Shown here piece after piece: positions 1 through 8,097 of a stretch of 64,000 nucleotides of DNA. The first letter of the stretch is position 1, and each line of letters starts with the position of its first letter. Position numbers and translations under genes: made by a program. Source of the DNA: Planktothrix rubescens CCAP 1459/22 (GTDB taxonomy: Bacteria > Cyanobacteriota > Cyanobacteriia > Cyanobacteriales > Microcoleaceae); contig LR882958.1 of assembly GCA_904830895.1 (NCBI GenBank), forward strand, positions 4,793,501 to 4,857,500, in the 5' to 3' direction. The notes under the pieces are model-generated. The model had not been told where the DNA came from, ran no database searches, and worked only from the letters and a program-made list of their open reading frames with translations.

Positions 1-247
1 CCAATTGACGAAAAATTGCTTCAGAATCGGCATAATTTCCAGTTTGATAGAGTTGAATTGCTTGACGAAATATTGCTTGTCGAGATTCTTTCTTGTCTAA
101 CTTTTCCTGTTCCGCTTCACTGGGTTTACCCCGCAACTCGCTGGGACTGGGTAAATCGTTTTGAGCTTGTACTTTGGATGATAATACAATAATTATTCCT
201 AAAATTATTGTTGTTATCAGGGTTAAATTTAACGGTTTATTTTTCAT
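1..247 (-). CDS. Secreted TPR-like protein, N-terminal part (cut by window edge)
   Basis: The frame starts at an ATG read leftwards from 247 and runs open to position 1, so the C-terminus lies outside the window. About the first 29 residues form a signal peptide: a lysine-containing start, then a long Ile/Leu-rich stretch ending in VQAQ. A polar charged segment follows, and then text resembling the first helix pair of a tetratricopeptide repeat (AIQLYQTGNYADSEAIFRQL). The family and role cannot be settled from 82 residues. An exported protein-protein interaction scaffold is the most that can be inferred. It lies downstream of purH on the same strand, separated by a hairpin. Confidence 0.6.
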   Translation of the reverse strand, partial: MKNKPLNLTLITTIILGIIIVLSSKVQAQNDLPSPSELRGKPSEAEQEKLDKKESRQAIFRQAIQLYQTGNYADSEAIFRQL

Positions 248-284
248 CTTTGTAATTGTAATCTGATGTTAAATTTTTTCTTCA

Positions 285-320
285 CAATATTCCGATAGGT
301 TGTCATCTATCGGAATATTG
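285..320. terminator. Perfect 14-bp hairpin after purH
   Basis: CAATATTCCGATAG (285-298) and its exact reverse complement (307-320) flank an 8-nt loop. It lies just past the purH stop codon and before the next gene on the same strand. No strong T tract follows on the minus strand, so terminator is the likely role but it is not proven. Confidence 0.5.
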
Positions 321-332
321 ATTATATTTTAA

Positions 333-1880
333 TTAATGCAGAAAATGACGAATACCCGTGAAAACCATGACTAATCCTAACTCATTGGCTGCCTTAATTG
401 AATCTTGATCTCGCATACTTCCCCCCGGTTGCACAATAGCAGAAATGCCTGCCGCCGCCGCCGTGCGAACTGAATCATCAAAGGGGAAAAAGGCATCACT
501 TCCTAAAACCCCGCCTTGAGCGTTGTCTCCGGCTTGTTTGAGGGCAATTTCTACTGACCCGACCCGATTCATTTGTCCCGCCCCAACCCCTAATGTCGTC
601 TGATTTTTAGTAACAACAATAGCATTAGATTTAACGTGCTTAACTATTTTCCAAGCAAACATTAATTCCTCTAATTCTTCTGGAGTAGGTTGCTTTTCTG
701 TCACCACTTTCCAGTCCGTAGATTGTTCCACAATATCATCGGCGGTTTGGACTAAAAAACCACCTGCAATTAGTTTAATTGTTTCTTTTGGCCCTTGAGT
801 TAAATTAGGTAAAATTAACACCCGTAGGTTAGATTTTTTCTTGAGAATTTGAGACGCTTCTGGAGTACAATCTGGGGCAACAATACACTCTAAAAAGGTT
901 TTGCTTAAAGCCGTTGCTGTCTCTTGATCAATAGTCCGATTTAATGCTACAATTCCCCCAAAGGCAGAAATTGAATCAGCATTAAAGGCTTTTTCATAAG
1001 CTGTAGATAGACTATTGGCAACGGCAACACCGCAGGGATTTGTATGTTTTAAAATGGCGGCGGCGGGTTGATCGGGAAACTCACAAATAATCCGTCTAGC
1101 GGCTTCTAAATCGACTAAATTATTATAACTTAAGGGTTTACCTTGTAAAATTTGACCCGATGCCCAACCTGTGGGTTGAGTTCCGGTTTGATACCAAGCC
1201 GCAGGTTGATGGGGATTTTCGCCATATCTTAAGGATTGAATTTGAGTTCCTGCTAAGACAAAACTTTGGGGTAAGGGAGATTCAGAATTGAGTTCTTGTT
1301 GTTCTAAATAGGCTGCGATCGCGCTATCATAAGCTCCCGTATGTTGAAATGCTTTTAAGGCAGAATGTTGACGAAATTCTAAAGAAATTTCCCCATTTTT
1401 TTGCTTGAATTCTTCTAAATAAGATCCATATTGTTCGGGATTACATAATACAGTTAAATGGGCATAATTTTTAGCCGATGCCCGTAATAAAGTTGGGCCG
1501 CCAATATCAATATTTTCAATCGCGTCTGCTAAACTTACATCGGGTTTAGCAATAGTTTGTTCAAAGGGATAAAGATTAACTACGACTAAATCAATAGCAC
1601 GAATATTATGGGTTTCTAACTCACTTAAATCTTGAGGAACATCTCGACGGGCTAAAATTCCGCCATGAATGCGAGGATGGAGGGTTTTAACTCGTCCGCC
1701 TAAAATCTCAGGAAATCCCGTATAATCAGAGACTTTAGTAACAGCAAGTCCGGCCGCTTTTAAAGCTGTTGCTGTACCGCCACTACTAATTAAGTCGAAA
1801 CCCAATTCTTCAACTAGGTTTTTAGCAAACTCAATCAGTCCTCGTTTATCAGATACACTCAATAAAGCTAAACGGGCCAT
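333..1880 (-). CDS. purH: Bifunctional AICAR transformylase / IMP cyclohydrolase
   Basis: PurH catalyses the last two steps of purine synthesis: formyl transfer from 10-formyl-THF to AICAR, then ring closure to IMP. The N-terminal MGS-like cyclohydrolase domain shows SGGTA near residue 33 and GGRVKTLHP near 61. The transformylase domain shows RYGENPHQ, KHTNPCGVA and GAGQMNRV. The open frame extends ten codons further upstream (to 1910), but the ATG at 1880 gives the usual MARLALLSVSDKRG start, has CGGAG nine bases upstream and yields the family-typical 515 residues. It stands alone, divergent from the response regulator at 2102. It looks intact and soluble. Confidence 0.97.
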   Translation of the reverse strand: MARLALLSVSDKRGLIEFAKNLVEELGFDLISSGGTATALKAAGLAVTKVSDYTGFPEILGGRVKTLHPRIHGGILARRDVPQDLSELETHNIRAIDLVVVNLYPFEQTIAKPDVSLADAIENIDIGGPTLLRASAKNYAHLTVLCNPEQYGSYLEEFKQKNGEISLEFRQHSALKAFQHTGAYDSAIAAYLEQQELNSESPLPQSFVLAGTQIQSLRYGENPHQPAAWYQTGTQPTGWASGQILQGKPLSYNNLVDLEAARRIICEFPDQPAAAILKHTNPCGVAVANSLSTAYEKAFNADSISAFGGIVALNRTIDQETATALSKTFLECIVAPDCTPEASQILKKKSNLRVLILPNLTQGPKETIKLIAGGFLVQTADDIVEQSTDWKVVTEKQPTPEELEELMFAWKIVKHVKSNAIVVTKNQTTLGVGAGQMNRVGSVEIALKQAGDNAQGGVLGSDAFFPFDDSVRTAAAAGISAIVQPGGSMRDQDSIKAANELGLVMVFTGIRHFLH

Positions 1881-2101
1881 TGGGCAAAACTCCGAATTCA
1901 AAAACAACAATCTACCATTGTTGCACCTACTGGCTCAATTTCTGTTCCTACCCATTGCCACCAATAACAAAACCGAACTCAAGAATTTAATTTGTAAGTT
2001 GTGGATGTTTTGGTCAGTGAAATCCGCTAGAATAGGATCAAGAAACGTAAAAACACTCTCAAAAATCCCTATATTCTAGCTTTTAATAGCCAAAATTAAA
2101 A

Positions 2102-2470
2102 ATGACTACAGTGATGATTGTCGATGATAGCAACGCTCTCCGAGAGATAATTGCTAAGATGTTGCGAGACAGTGGGATGGAGGTGATCTCAGCCGAAGAT
2201 GGAGTTCAAGCCTTAGAAAAAATTGAACAGGTCACACAACTGGATTTAGTGGTATTAGATATTGTTATGCCCAATATGAACGGCTATGAGTTGTGTCGCC
2301 ATATTAAAAAAAATCCCAAAACCCAGAATATTCCCGTAGTTATGTGTTCTAGTAAAAGTGAGGACTTTGATCGCATCTGGGGAATCAGACAAGGGGCTGA
2401 TGCCTATATTTCCAAACCTTTCCGTCCCGAAGAACTGTTGAGTACAATAAAACAACTCCTACCGAGGTAG
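2102..2470 (+). CDS. Single-domain CheY-like response regulator
   Basis: This 122-residue protein is only a receiver domain. The acidic pocket is Asp8-Asp9, the phosphoacceptor is Asp53 in VVLDIVMPNMNGYEL, the switch residue is Ser83 and the conserved Lys is Lys105 (SKPFRPEE). No output domain is present, so it should act by protein contact, as PilH/CheY-type regulators of cyanobacterial pili and phototaxis do. That link is inferred from architecture, since no pil, pix or che gene lies nearby. The ATG at 2102 gives a complete first strand (MTTVMIVDDS). Tandem repeats begin immediately after its stop codon. Confidence 0.88.
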   Translation: MTTVMIVDDSNALREIIAKMLRDSGMEVISAEDGVQALEKIEQVTQLDLVVLDIVMPNMNGYELCRHIKKNPKTQNIPVVMCSSKSEDFDRIWGIRQGADAYISKPFRPEELLSTIKQLLPR

Positions 2471-2471
2471 G

Positions 2472-2570
2472 AATCAGTTATCAGTAATTAGTAATCAGTT
2501 ATCAGTAATTAGTAATCAGTTATCATTGTAAGAGTAATCAGTTATCATTGTAAGAGTAATCGGTAATTAG
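2472..2570. repeat. Short tandem repeats after the response regulator
   Basis: A 21-bp unit beginning AATCAGTTATCAGTAATTAG is repeated about twice. It is followed by two copies of a 22-bp variant, AATCAGTTATCATTGTAAGA plus GT. The shared core TCAGTTATCA recurs before the miniature element near 61330. These look like cyanobacterial short tandemly repeated sequences. Confidence 0.8.
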
Positions 2571-2711
2571 ATATTTTTTACCCTAAGTTGCCCGCATCTC
2601 ATACTGGTAAGGCTTTTGACCGGCTTGTCACCCTGTCAGGCAATTCGTTCCTACAAAAATGCCTTGTGTTTCTGAACAAAAGGCGACAAATACTCAATCT
2701 TAAACCGTATT

Positions 2712-3830
2712 ATGGAAACCAAAAGATTATTCAAGTTTAGTTGGATGGTTATGGCTTTGGCAGTATTGTCAAGTCCCCTGACTGCTCAATCTCAAGCCGA
2801 AGCACTGCCCGCAGGAGTTCCTGGGGCACGATGTGGAACCCTGTCCAATCCAACTATTGGAACGCTGTGTTACACAGTTACTCCAGGTGGCGGTAAGGTT
2901 AATGCGGGCGGGAGCCCCAAAAACTTTCCAGAAGTTATTATTCAGGCAACAGAACCAGAGTACGTTATTGCGGAGGTAATCCTTGAAATCATTAGTGTTG
3001 CTGGTGACAGAAACTTGCCAAGCGTAAGTCAACTTTCAGCAGGGGGACAGGCATCTGTTGTCACTAAAGCTACAGAGAAGTTGCGAGAGCTAAAGCAAAC
3101 CAGAGCTGAGATTCAAGCAAAAGCAACAGTACTTTCTGGTCCAGCACTAATTGAGGCACAAGCAAAACTTAGCACTCTTCAAGAAGAGGAACGGATCTTT
3201 GAAAATACTGTAACATCAGTTACAGCAGCAGGGCAAGATGCGGGTAAGATTAAAGTTAGTGGTGCCTCGGCAAGATCTCGAAGTTGCGGATGGGCAAATA
3301 CTGACACTTGTGGCTCGTGGGTTGAGTATAACATTTATGTAGTCAAGCGGTATATAGGAGATCCCATTGCTGCCTACAACAGGGCATTTGCAGTTGCCAA
3401 TGATGCTAAAAATACAATTACTCGGTTAGTTGAAGAAAACCAAAGACAGAGTGTACAACCTAGCAGTCCTGCTTGCGTTTCTGTTGATTCAAAAAATGGA
3501 TGGCAAACTTTCAATTTACCGGGTCAGTTTAGTCGTATAGTCGGTATCACAGGAGCTTGGACAATATTACAGGGAAATCATAGTTTTGTAGGTGCGAGTG
3601 GATATGCAGGAGAAGAAGCAAACATATTAGCGCCTTATAATGACAATAAAGCAGATCGAAATTCACCATTTGGTGCCTTGCTCGTTCAACTTCCCAATAG
3701 TGGTAATCAATGGATAAGTTCACCCCAAAGCTTGAATCAACCGATCAGCCAAATTGCTATGAGAATTAATGATGCTGATGGGGGTTTGGGTGATAATAGC
3801 GGAGCTCTTCAAGTATGCTTTGGTAACTAA
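2712..3830 (+). CDS. Secreted protein with C-terminal PA-IL (LecA)-like domain
   Basis: Residues 1-30 are a classical signal peptide (hydrophobic MVMALAVLSS core, then AQSQAEA). A Cys-containing N-terminal region is followed by an alpha-helical, probably coiled-coil stretch (about 110-170) rich in Ala, Glu and Lys. The last ~115 residues resemble the galactose-binding PA-I lectin fold. They end in INDADGGLGDNSGALQV, which lines up with the calcium and sugar loop of Pseudomonas LecA (DxxGxxGNNSG), here with Asp at one Asn position. Export and carbohydrate binding are inferred from this. The middle region matches no family I recognise. A strong terminator follows at 3903, so it is probably monocistronic. 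Confidence 0.72.
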   Translation: METKRLFKFSWMVMALAVLSSPLTAQSQAEALPAGVPGARCGTLSNPTIGTLCYTVTPGGGKVNAGGSPKNFPEVIIQATEPEYVIAEVILEIISVAGDRNLPSVSQLSAGGQASVVTKATEKLRELKQTRAEIQAKATVLSGPALIEAQAKLSTLQEEERIFENTVTSVTAAGQDAGKIKVSGASARSRSCGWANTDTCGSWVEYNIYVVKRYIGDPIAAYNRAFAVANDAKNTITRLVEENQRQSVQPSSPACVSVDSKNGWQTFNLPGQFSRIVGITGAWTILQGNHSFVGASGYAGEEANILAPYNDNKADRNSPFGALLVQLPNSGNQWISSPQSLNQPISQIAMRINDADGGLGDNSGALQVCFGN

Positions 3831-3902
3831 CGTGAAGCTCCAACGAAAAAGTCCCTGATTATGAGTTGTACGCTATCGAATGAAAGCTAAATTAAAAGTA
3901 TA

Positions 3903-3945
3903 GGTTGGGATTGATTCATTGCATCAATCCCAACCCTTTTCTTCT
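3903..3945 (+). terminator. Rho-independent terminator
   Basis: GGTTGGGATTGAT (3903-3915) pairs perfectly with 3923-3935 across a 7-nt loop. The sequence CTTTTCTTCTT follows on the plus strand. It terminates the lectin-like gene at 2712. Confidence 0.85.
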
Positions 3946-4076
3946 TCTGGTTAATTTGGCTGATTTCTTAAAATAGAGCTAATAGAAAGCAAGGGAAAAG
4001 TTCATGTAGATAAAGCCGGATTTGATAAAGGAATTTAAAACCGTCAGAGAATGCGTGGATGGTGCCTTGATAAATC

Positions 4077-4104
4077 GTCCTAACGTATGCGCGTAGCGCT
4101 ATAG
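4077..4104. repeat. Remnant end of a CTATAGCGC-type miniature element
   Basis: The segment GTCCTAAC...GCGTAGCGCTATAG matches the right end of the complete element at 22601-22710. No matching left inverted repeat is clear upstream, so this is a decayed or partial copy. Confidence 0.5.
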
Positions 4105-4122
4105 CACATCTTTTTAAGATTT

Positions 4123-4144
4123 TCAGGGGAATTTATTCCCCTGA
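4123..4144. repeat. Short perfect palindrome downstream of tig
   Basis: TCAGGGGAAT and ATTCCCCTGA form a 10-bp inverted repeat with almost no loop. It lies between two converging genes. No T tract follows on either strand, so a terminator role is only possible. Confidence 0.4.
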
Positions 4145-4255
4145 GTCGTGTTTCCTCTGGTGGTCTGAAGCCTGCCCTCGCAAAGACGGGAGACGCGCCC
4201 GTTTCCACACTCCCATCTTTATTCTTGAGTTAGATTGGCTTAATAGTCCCGCAGA

Positions 4256-5653
4256 TTATTCTTCTTCGGTACTATCAATTTCCTCATCGTCTTCATCGTC
4301 TTCATAGTCTTCATCGTCTTCTTCAGGGGTTAAAGTCCCTTCGGGAACTAACTCAATCGTTGAGTTTTCTTCCAGCCAGGTGAAGGTTTTTTGTTGAACT
4401 AAATCTTCCGTAACAAAAGCGAGTAACCTTTGAGGATCAACATCTTGACCCTTGAGTTCGGCAAGAACTTTTGTAGCTTCAGCCTTAATTTCTTCCTCGG
4501 TGACGGTCAAAGATTCTAGTTTAGCCACTTCCTTCAGGGCCAAAGAACGTTTCAAAGCGTCAATCGCCTCTGGACGAGCTTGTTCCCGTAGCCGAGGTAC
4601 CATTTCCCCCGTGAATAACCGTTTAACATCTAACCCCATCTTGCTCAACTGCATCACCTGTTCGGTAATCAGTCGGTCAACTTCTTGACGAATCAGGGTT
4701 TCAGGTAAATCGACTTCAATAGTTTCCGCCAAAGCTTCGACTAAAGCTTTGTGTTTATTGGCTCTAGTTTGATCATCCTTTTCCCCTTGAAAGCGCTTTT
4801 CCAAAGATTCCCGCAGTTCTGCCAAAGTGGAAAACTCACTGACTTCTTCGGCAAAATCATCATCTAACTCAGGAAGTTCTTTTTCCTTAATTTCATTGAC
4901 AGTAATTGTAAAAGTGGCATCTTTCCCAGCCACATCCTTATCCCCATATTGATCGGGAAACTTTAGGTTTAAGGTTTTGGTTTCCCCCGAATTCATGCCC
5001 ACAATGCCATCAACAAAACCAGGGATAAACCGACCTTCCTCTAAATCTACTTGGAAATTATCACCCTTAGCACCCGGAATTTCTTCAGGTTCGTCCGTTT
5101 CCGACTCTTGGGTAAAATACCCTTTAAAATCAACAAACGCCACATCCCCTAATTGGGCGGGTCTAGCTTCAACCGGAATTAAGGTAGCTCTTTTTTCCTG
5201 TTCCTGTTTTAATACCTGTTCTACCTGTTCGGGGTCAAACTTAACTTCTTCGGCTTGGACAGTTAAGCCCTTATATTCACCGAGTTGAACTTCGGGTTCC
5301 ACATCCACAACCACTTTAATCGTCAGGGTTTGTCCGGGTTCAAATTGCTGAATCAGTTGATCAATATCGCCTTGGGGCTCAAAGTTGCCAATCGCCGGAA
5401 TCTTCTCCTGTTCGACAGCTTTGGGTAAATACTGGTTCATCAAATCATCCAACGCAGCCGCCTTAATTCGTTCCTGACCCAAGCGCTGAACCAAAACGTG
5501 GCGAGGCACTTTGCCTTTGCGGAACCCAGGAATATTCACCGAACGGCTCATCTTCCGAACAACTTGCTCATAAGCATTTTTAGACATTTCAGGGGTAATC
5601 TCAATGTCTAATCCAATTTGACTTGCGGGAAGTTTTTCCTGGGTTACTTTCAT
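4256..5653 (-). CDS. tig: Trigger factor, ribosome-associated chaperone / prolyl isomerase
   Basis: Trigger factor binds at the ribosome exit tunnel and shields nascent chains. The N-terminal ribosome-binding domain carries the signature GFRKGKVPRHVL (about residues 43-54). A PPIase (FKBP-like) domain follows (GDVAFVDFKGYF), and then the helical C-terminal arms. The tail is strikingly acidic (Asp/Glu-rich, last ~25 residues), as in other cyanobacteria. The ATG at 5653 gives MKVTQEKLPASQ, the usual start. The 22 extra in-frame codons upstream (to 5719) do not look like tig. The length of 465 is typical. The customary downstream partners clpP2 and clpX are not here. It is divergent from asd. 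Confidence 0.96.
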   Translation of the reverse strand: MKVTQEKLPASQIGLDIEITPEMSKNAYEQVVRKMSRSVNIPGFRKGKVPRHVLVQRLGQERIKAAALDDLMNQYLPKAVEQEKIPAIGNFEPQGDIDQLIQQFEPGQTLTIKVVVDVEPEVQLGEYKGLTVQAEEVKFDPEQVEQVLKQEQEKRATLIPVEARPAQLGDVAFVDFKGYFTQESETDEPEEIPGAKGDNFQVDLEEGRFIPGFVDGIVGMNSGETKTLNLKFPDQYGDKDVAGKDATFTITVNEIKEKELPELDDDFAEEVSEFSTLAELRESLEKRFQGEKDDQTRANKHKALVEALAETIEVDLPETLIRQEVDRLITEQVMQLSKMGLDVKRLFTGEMVPRLREQARPEAIDALKRSLALKEVAKLESLTVTEEEIKAEATKVLAELKGQDVDPQRLLAFVTEDLVQQKTFTWLEENSTIELVPEGTLTPEEDDEDYEDDEDDEEIDSTEEE

Positions 5654-5972
5654 AAAAAATCGTGATATTCTGAATTCAACACCCCCAACACATTTAACTC
5701 GCGGGGGAACCATAATCACCGGATTAGCAAGTTAAAATTGCTAATGTCGGTTTATGTAATCAAATAGTGATCGTAACTGATTATGCGCCCTTGTGTGACC
5801 ATTTATTAGATTTTGTTAGATTTTGGTCGGAATCGGAACGGCCAAACTATAATAGATAAGGGAGATTAAGCCCCTACCCAAACGATTAATAATTATTAAC
5901 CCAAAAGTTTTACGCCCTATAAAAATTTAGATTTATTAAAAATACTATTTTTTGATCACGGAGGTTACAATT
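5654..5972. promoter_or_regulatory. Divergent tig / asd intergenic region
   Basis: This gap should hold promoters for both genes. On the plus strand TATAAT at 5848-5853 is a good -10 candidate for asd, but the -35 region is not canonical. An 8-bp hairpin (ATTAGCAA at 5723-5730, TTGCTAAT at 5738-5745) lies in the probable 5' leader of tig. No coding frame was recognised. Confidence 0.4.
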
Positions 5973-7001
5973 TTGTCAAATTCTTATCGAGTTGCCATTC
6001 TAGGGGCAACGGGTGCGGTCGGGGCGGAGTTAATCGAACTCCTGGAAAGTCGAAATTTTCCAGTGGGGGAGTTAAAGTTATTGGCTTCTCCCCGTTCGGC
6101 GGGAACCTCCTTAACCTTTAGGGGGGAAAACTTGCCCGTTGAGGCGGTGTCGGAAACCAGCTTCGATCATGTTGATATTGTGTTGGCATCGGCTGGAGGA
6201 GCAACCTCTAAGCTTTGGGCATCAAAAATAGTCGCGGCCGGGGCGGTGATGATTGATAACTCCAGTGCCTTCCGCATGAACCCCGATGTCCCGTTAGTCG
6301 TCCCGGAAGTTAACCCAGAGGCTCTTAACCACCATAAGGGGATTATTGCTAACCCCAACTGCACCACGATTTTAATGACGGTGGCAGTTTGGCCATTATA
6401 TCAGGTACAACCGATTCGCCGGATGGTTGTTGCTACCTATCAATCGGCAAGTGGGGCCGGGGCTAGGGCTATGGAAGAAGTGAAGCAACAGACTTTAGCC
6501 ATTTTGCAAGGAGAAACACCCAAAACCGAGATTTTTCCCTATCCCTTGGCCTTTAATCTTTTCCCTCACAACACACCGATTAATGAATTGGGTTATTGTG
6601 AAGAAGAAATGAAAATGATTAATGAAACCCGCAAAATTTTTGGGGTCAGTGATCTGATGATTTCTGCAACTTGTGTGCGGGTTCCCGTGTTACGCGCCCA
6701 TTCAGAAGCGGTTAACTTAGAATTCGAGCAACCCTTGAGTGTAGAAAAAGCCCGGCATATCCTCAGCACCGCCCCCGGAGTGGAACTGGTGGATGATCCC
6801 AAAGCCAACTATTTCCCCATGCCGATTGATGCGAGTGGACGTGATCCGGTGTTAGTAGGTCGGATTCGTCAGGATTTGTCCCATCCCTGTGGGTTAGAAT
6901 TGTGGCTCTGTGGTGATCAAATTCGCAAGGGTGCAGCATTAAACGCGGTGCAAATTGCTGAATTGTTAGTGGAAAAACAACTTTTAGGTTTACGGCGTTG
7001 A
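5973..7001 (+). CDS. asd: Aspartate-semialdehyde dehydrogenase
   Basis: Asd reduces aspartyl phosphate to aspartate semialdehyde with NADPH, at the branch to lysine/DAP, methionine and threonine. The NADP loop GATGAVG lies at residues 11-17, the catalytic Cys is Cys130 in NPNCTT, and the active-site His lies in RVPVLRAHSEA. The frame is open from a TTG at 5952, but GGAGG at 5960-5964 sits eight bases before the TTG at 5973. That start gives MSNSYRVAILGATG and 342 residues, the family length. dapA follows 52 bases later and supplies the next step of the DAP pathway, so the two are probably co-transcribed. Confidence 0.96.
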   Translation: MSNSYRVAILGATGAVGAELIELLESRNFPVGELKLLASPRSAGTSLTFRGENLPVEAVSETSFDHVDIVLASAGGATSKLWASKIVAAGAVMIDNSSAFRMNPDVPLVVPEVNPEALNHHKGIIANPNCTTILMTVAVWPLYQVQPIRRMVVATYQSASGAGARAMEEVKQQTLAILQGETPKTEIFPYPLAFNLFPHNTPINELGYCEEEMKMINETRKIFGVSDLMISATCVRVPVLRAHSEAVNLEFEQPLSVEKARHILSTAPGVELVDDPKANYFPMPIDASGRDPVLVGRIRQDLSHPCGLELWLCGDQIRKGAALNAVQIAELLVEKQLLGLRR

Positions 7002-7053
7002 GGTTTTAACCATGACAAACGCAGGAAACACCGATAACTGATATTAAAGACAA

Positions 7054-7941
7054 ATGGTAAGTTTTGGACGAGTCATAACGGCTATGGTAACGCCGTTTCA
7101 CGAAGACGGTAGTGTGAATTATGCAGTGGCGGAAAAGTTGGCCGCCCATCTGGTGAGCACCGGAAGCGATGCCGTAGTTGTGTGCGGAACTACGGGGGAA
7201 TCTCCGACCTTGACTTGGGATGAAGAATACGAGTTATTTCAAGTCGTGCAGAAGGCGGTGTCAGGCAAGGCTAAGGTGATCGCTGGAACAGGATCGAATT
7301 GTACTCAAGAGGCGATCAATGCCACCCAAAAAGCAGCTAAACTGGGATTAGACGGCACATTACAGGTTGTCCCGTATTACAATAAACCCCCCCAGGAGGG
7401 TTTGTATCGGCATTTCCAAGCGATCGCCCAGGCCTGTCCCGATTTGCCAATTATGCTTTACAATGTACCCGGACGCACAGGACAAAATCTCCTCCCAGAA
7501 ACGGTAGCGCGTTTGGCGGAGATTGAAAATATTGTGGGGATTAAGGAAGCCAGTGGCAATTTAGATCAAGTCAGCCAAGTTCGACGGTTGACACCTTCGG
7601 AATTTTCGATCTACTCTGGAGATGATTCTCTGACCTTGCCCATGTTAGCCGTTGGCAGTTCCGGGGTGGTCAGCGTCGCCAGTCATCTAGTGGGAACGCA
7701 ACTCCAACAGATGATTCAAGCCTTTGAAGCGGGTCAAATACAAGTAGCAACTGACATCCATATCCGGTTATTAGGGTTGTTTAAAGCCTTGTTTGTCACC
7801 ACCAACCCGATTCCGTTGAAAGTGGCACTTAACTTGCTAGGCTGGAATGTGGGATCGACCCGTTTGCCTTTGTGTGACCCAACGGCTGAAGTGACAAACG
7901 CATTGAAGGACGTGCTGAGTCAATTAAATCTAGTTAAGTAG
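7054..7941 (+). CDS. dapA: 4-hydroxy-tetrahydrodipicolinate synthase
   Basis: DapA condenses pyruvate with aspartate semialdehyde, the first committed step to diaminopimelate and lysine and so to peptidoglycan. The Schiff-base lysine is Lys164 (VGIKEASGN), the catalytic Tyr is Tyr136 (LYNVPGRTG) and the substrate loop GTTGE is at 45-49. It is a full-length TIM barrel of 295 residues. Its position directly after asd, whose product is its substrate, supports a small operon. The ribosome-binding site is weak, which fits expression from a shared message. Confidence 0.97.
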   Translation: MVSFGRVITAMVTPFHEDGSVNYAVAEKLAAHLVSTGSDAVVVCGTTGESPTLTWDEEYELFQVVQKAVSGKAKVIAGTGSNCTQEAINATQKAAKLGLDGTLQVVPYYNKPPQEGLYRHFQAIAQACPDLPIMLYNVPGRTGQNLLPETVARLAEIENIVGIKEASGNLDQVSQVRRLTPSEFSIYSGDDSLTLPMLAVGSSGVVSVASHLVGTQLQQMIQAFEAGQIQVATDIHIRLLGLFKALFVTTNPIPLKVALNLLGWNVGSTRLPLCDPTAEVTNALKDVLSQLNLVK

Positions 7942-8097
7942 GATCTCGGCACAGTTTTCTAGGCTTTGTGAAAACTAAATATCCACTCCTGATTGACAGA
8001 ATTTTCAAAATAATTAGGATAATTCTGGAAATTCTATCAACTCTTAAATTTTGCCTTGATTATTTCAATTGTCAACCCCTAACAAAAAAGGATCAGC

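Larger units (their letters stand above)
3831..4255. other. Intergenic region between convergent genes
   Basis: This 425-bp gap holds a strong terminator for the upstream gene (3903-3945), the end of a miniature element (4077-4104) and a 10-bp palindrome (4123-4144). A GC-rich patch with the small hairpin ACGGG...CCCGT lies near 4183-4200. No coding frame was recognised. In particular, clpP and clpX, which often follow tig, are absent. Confidence 0.7.

Noticed and set aside
4453-5288. Plus-strand frames inside tig
   Set aside because: They are Ser-rich antisense shadows of a well-conserved gene.
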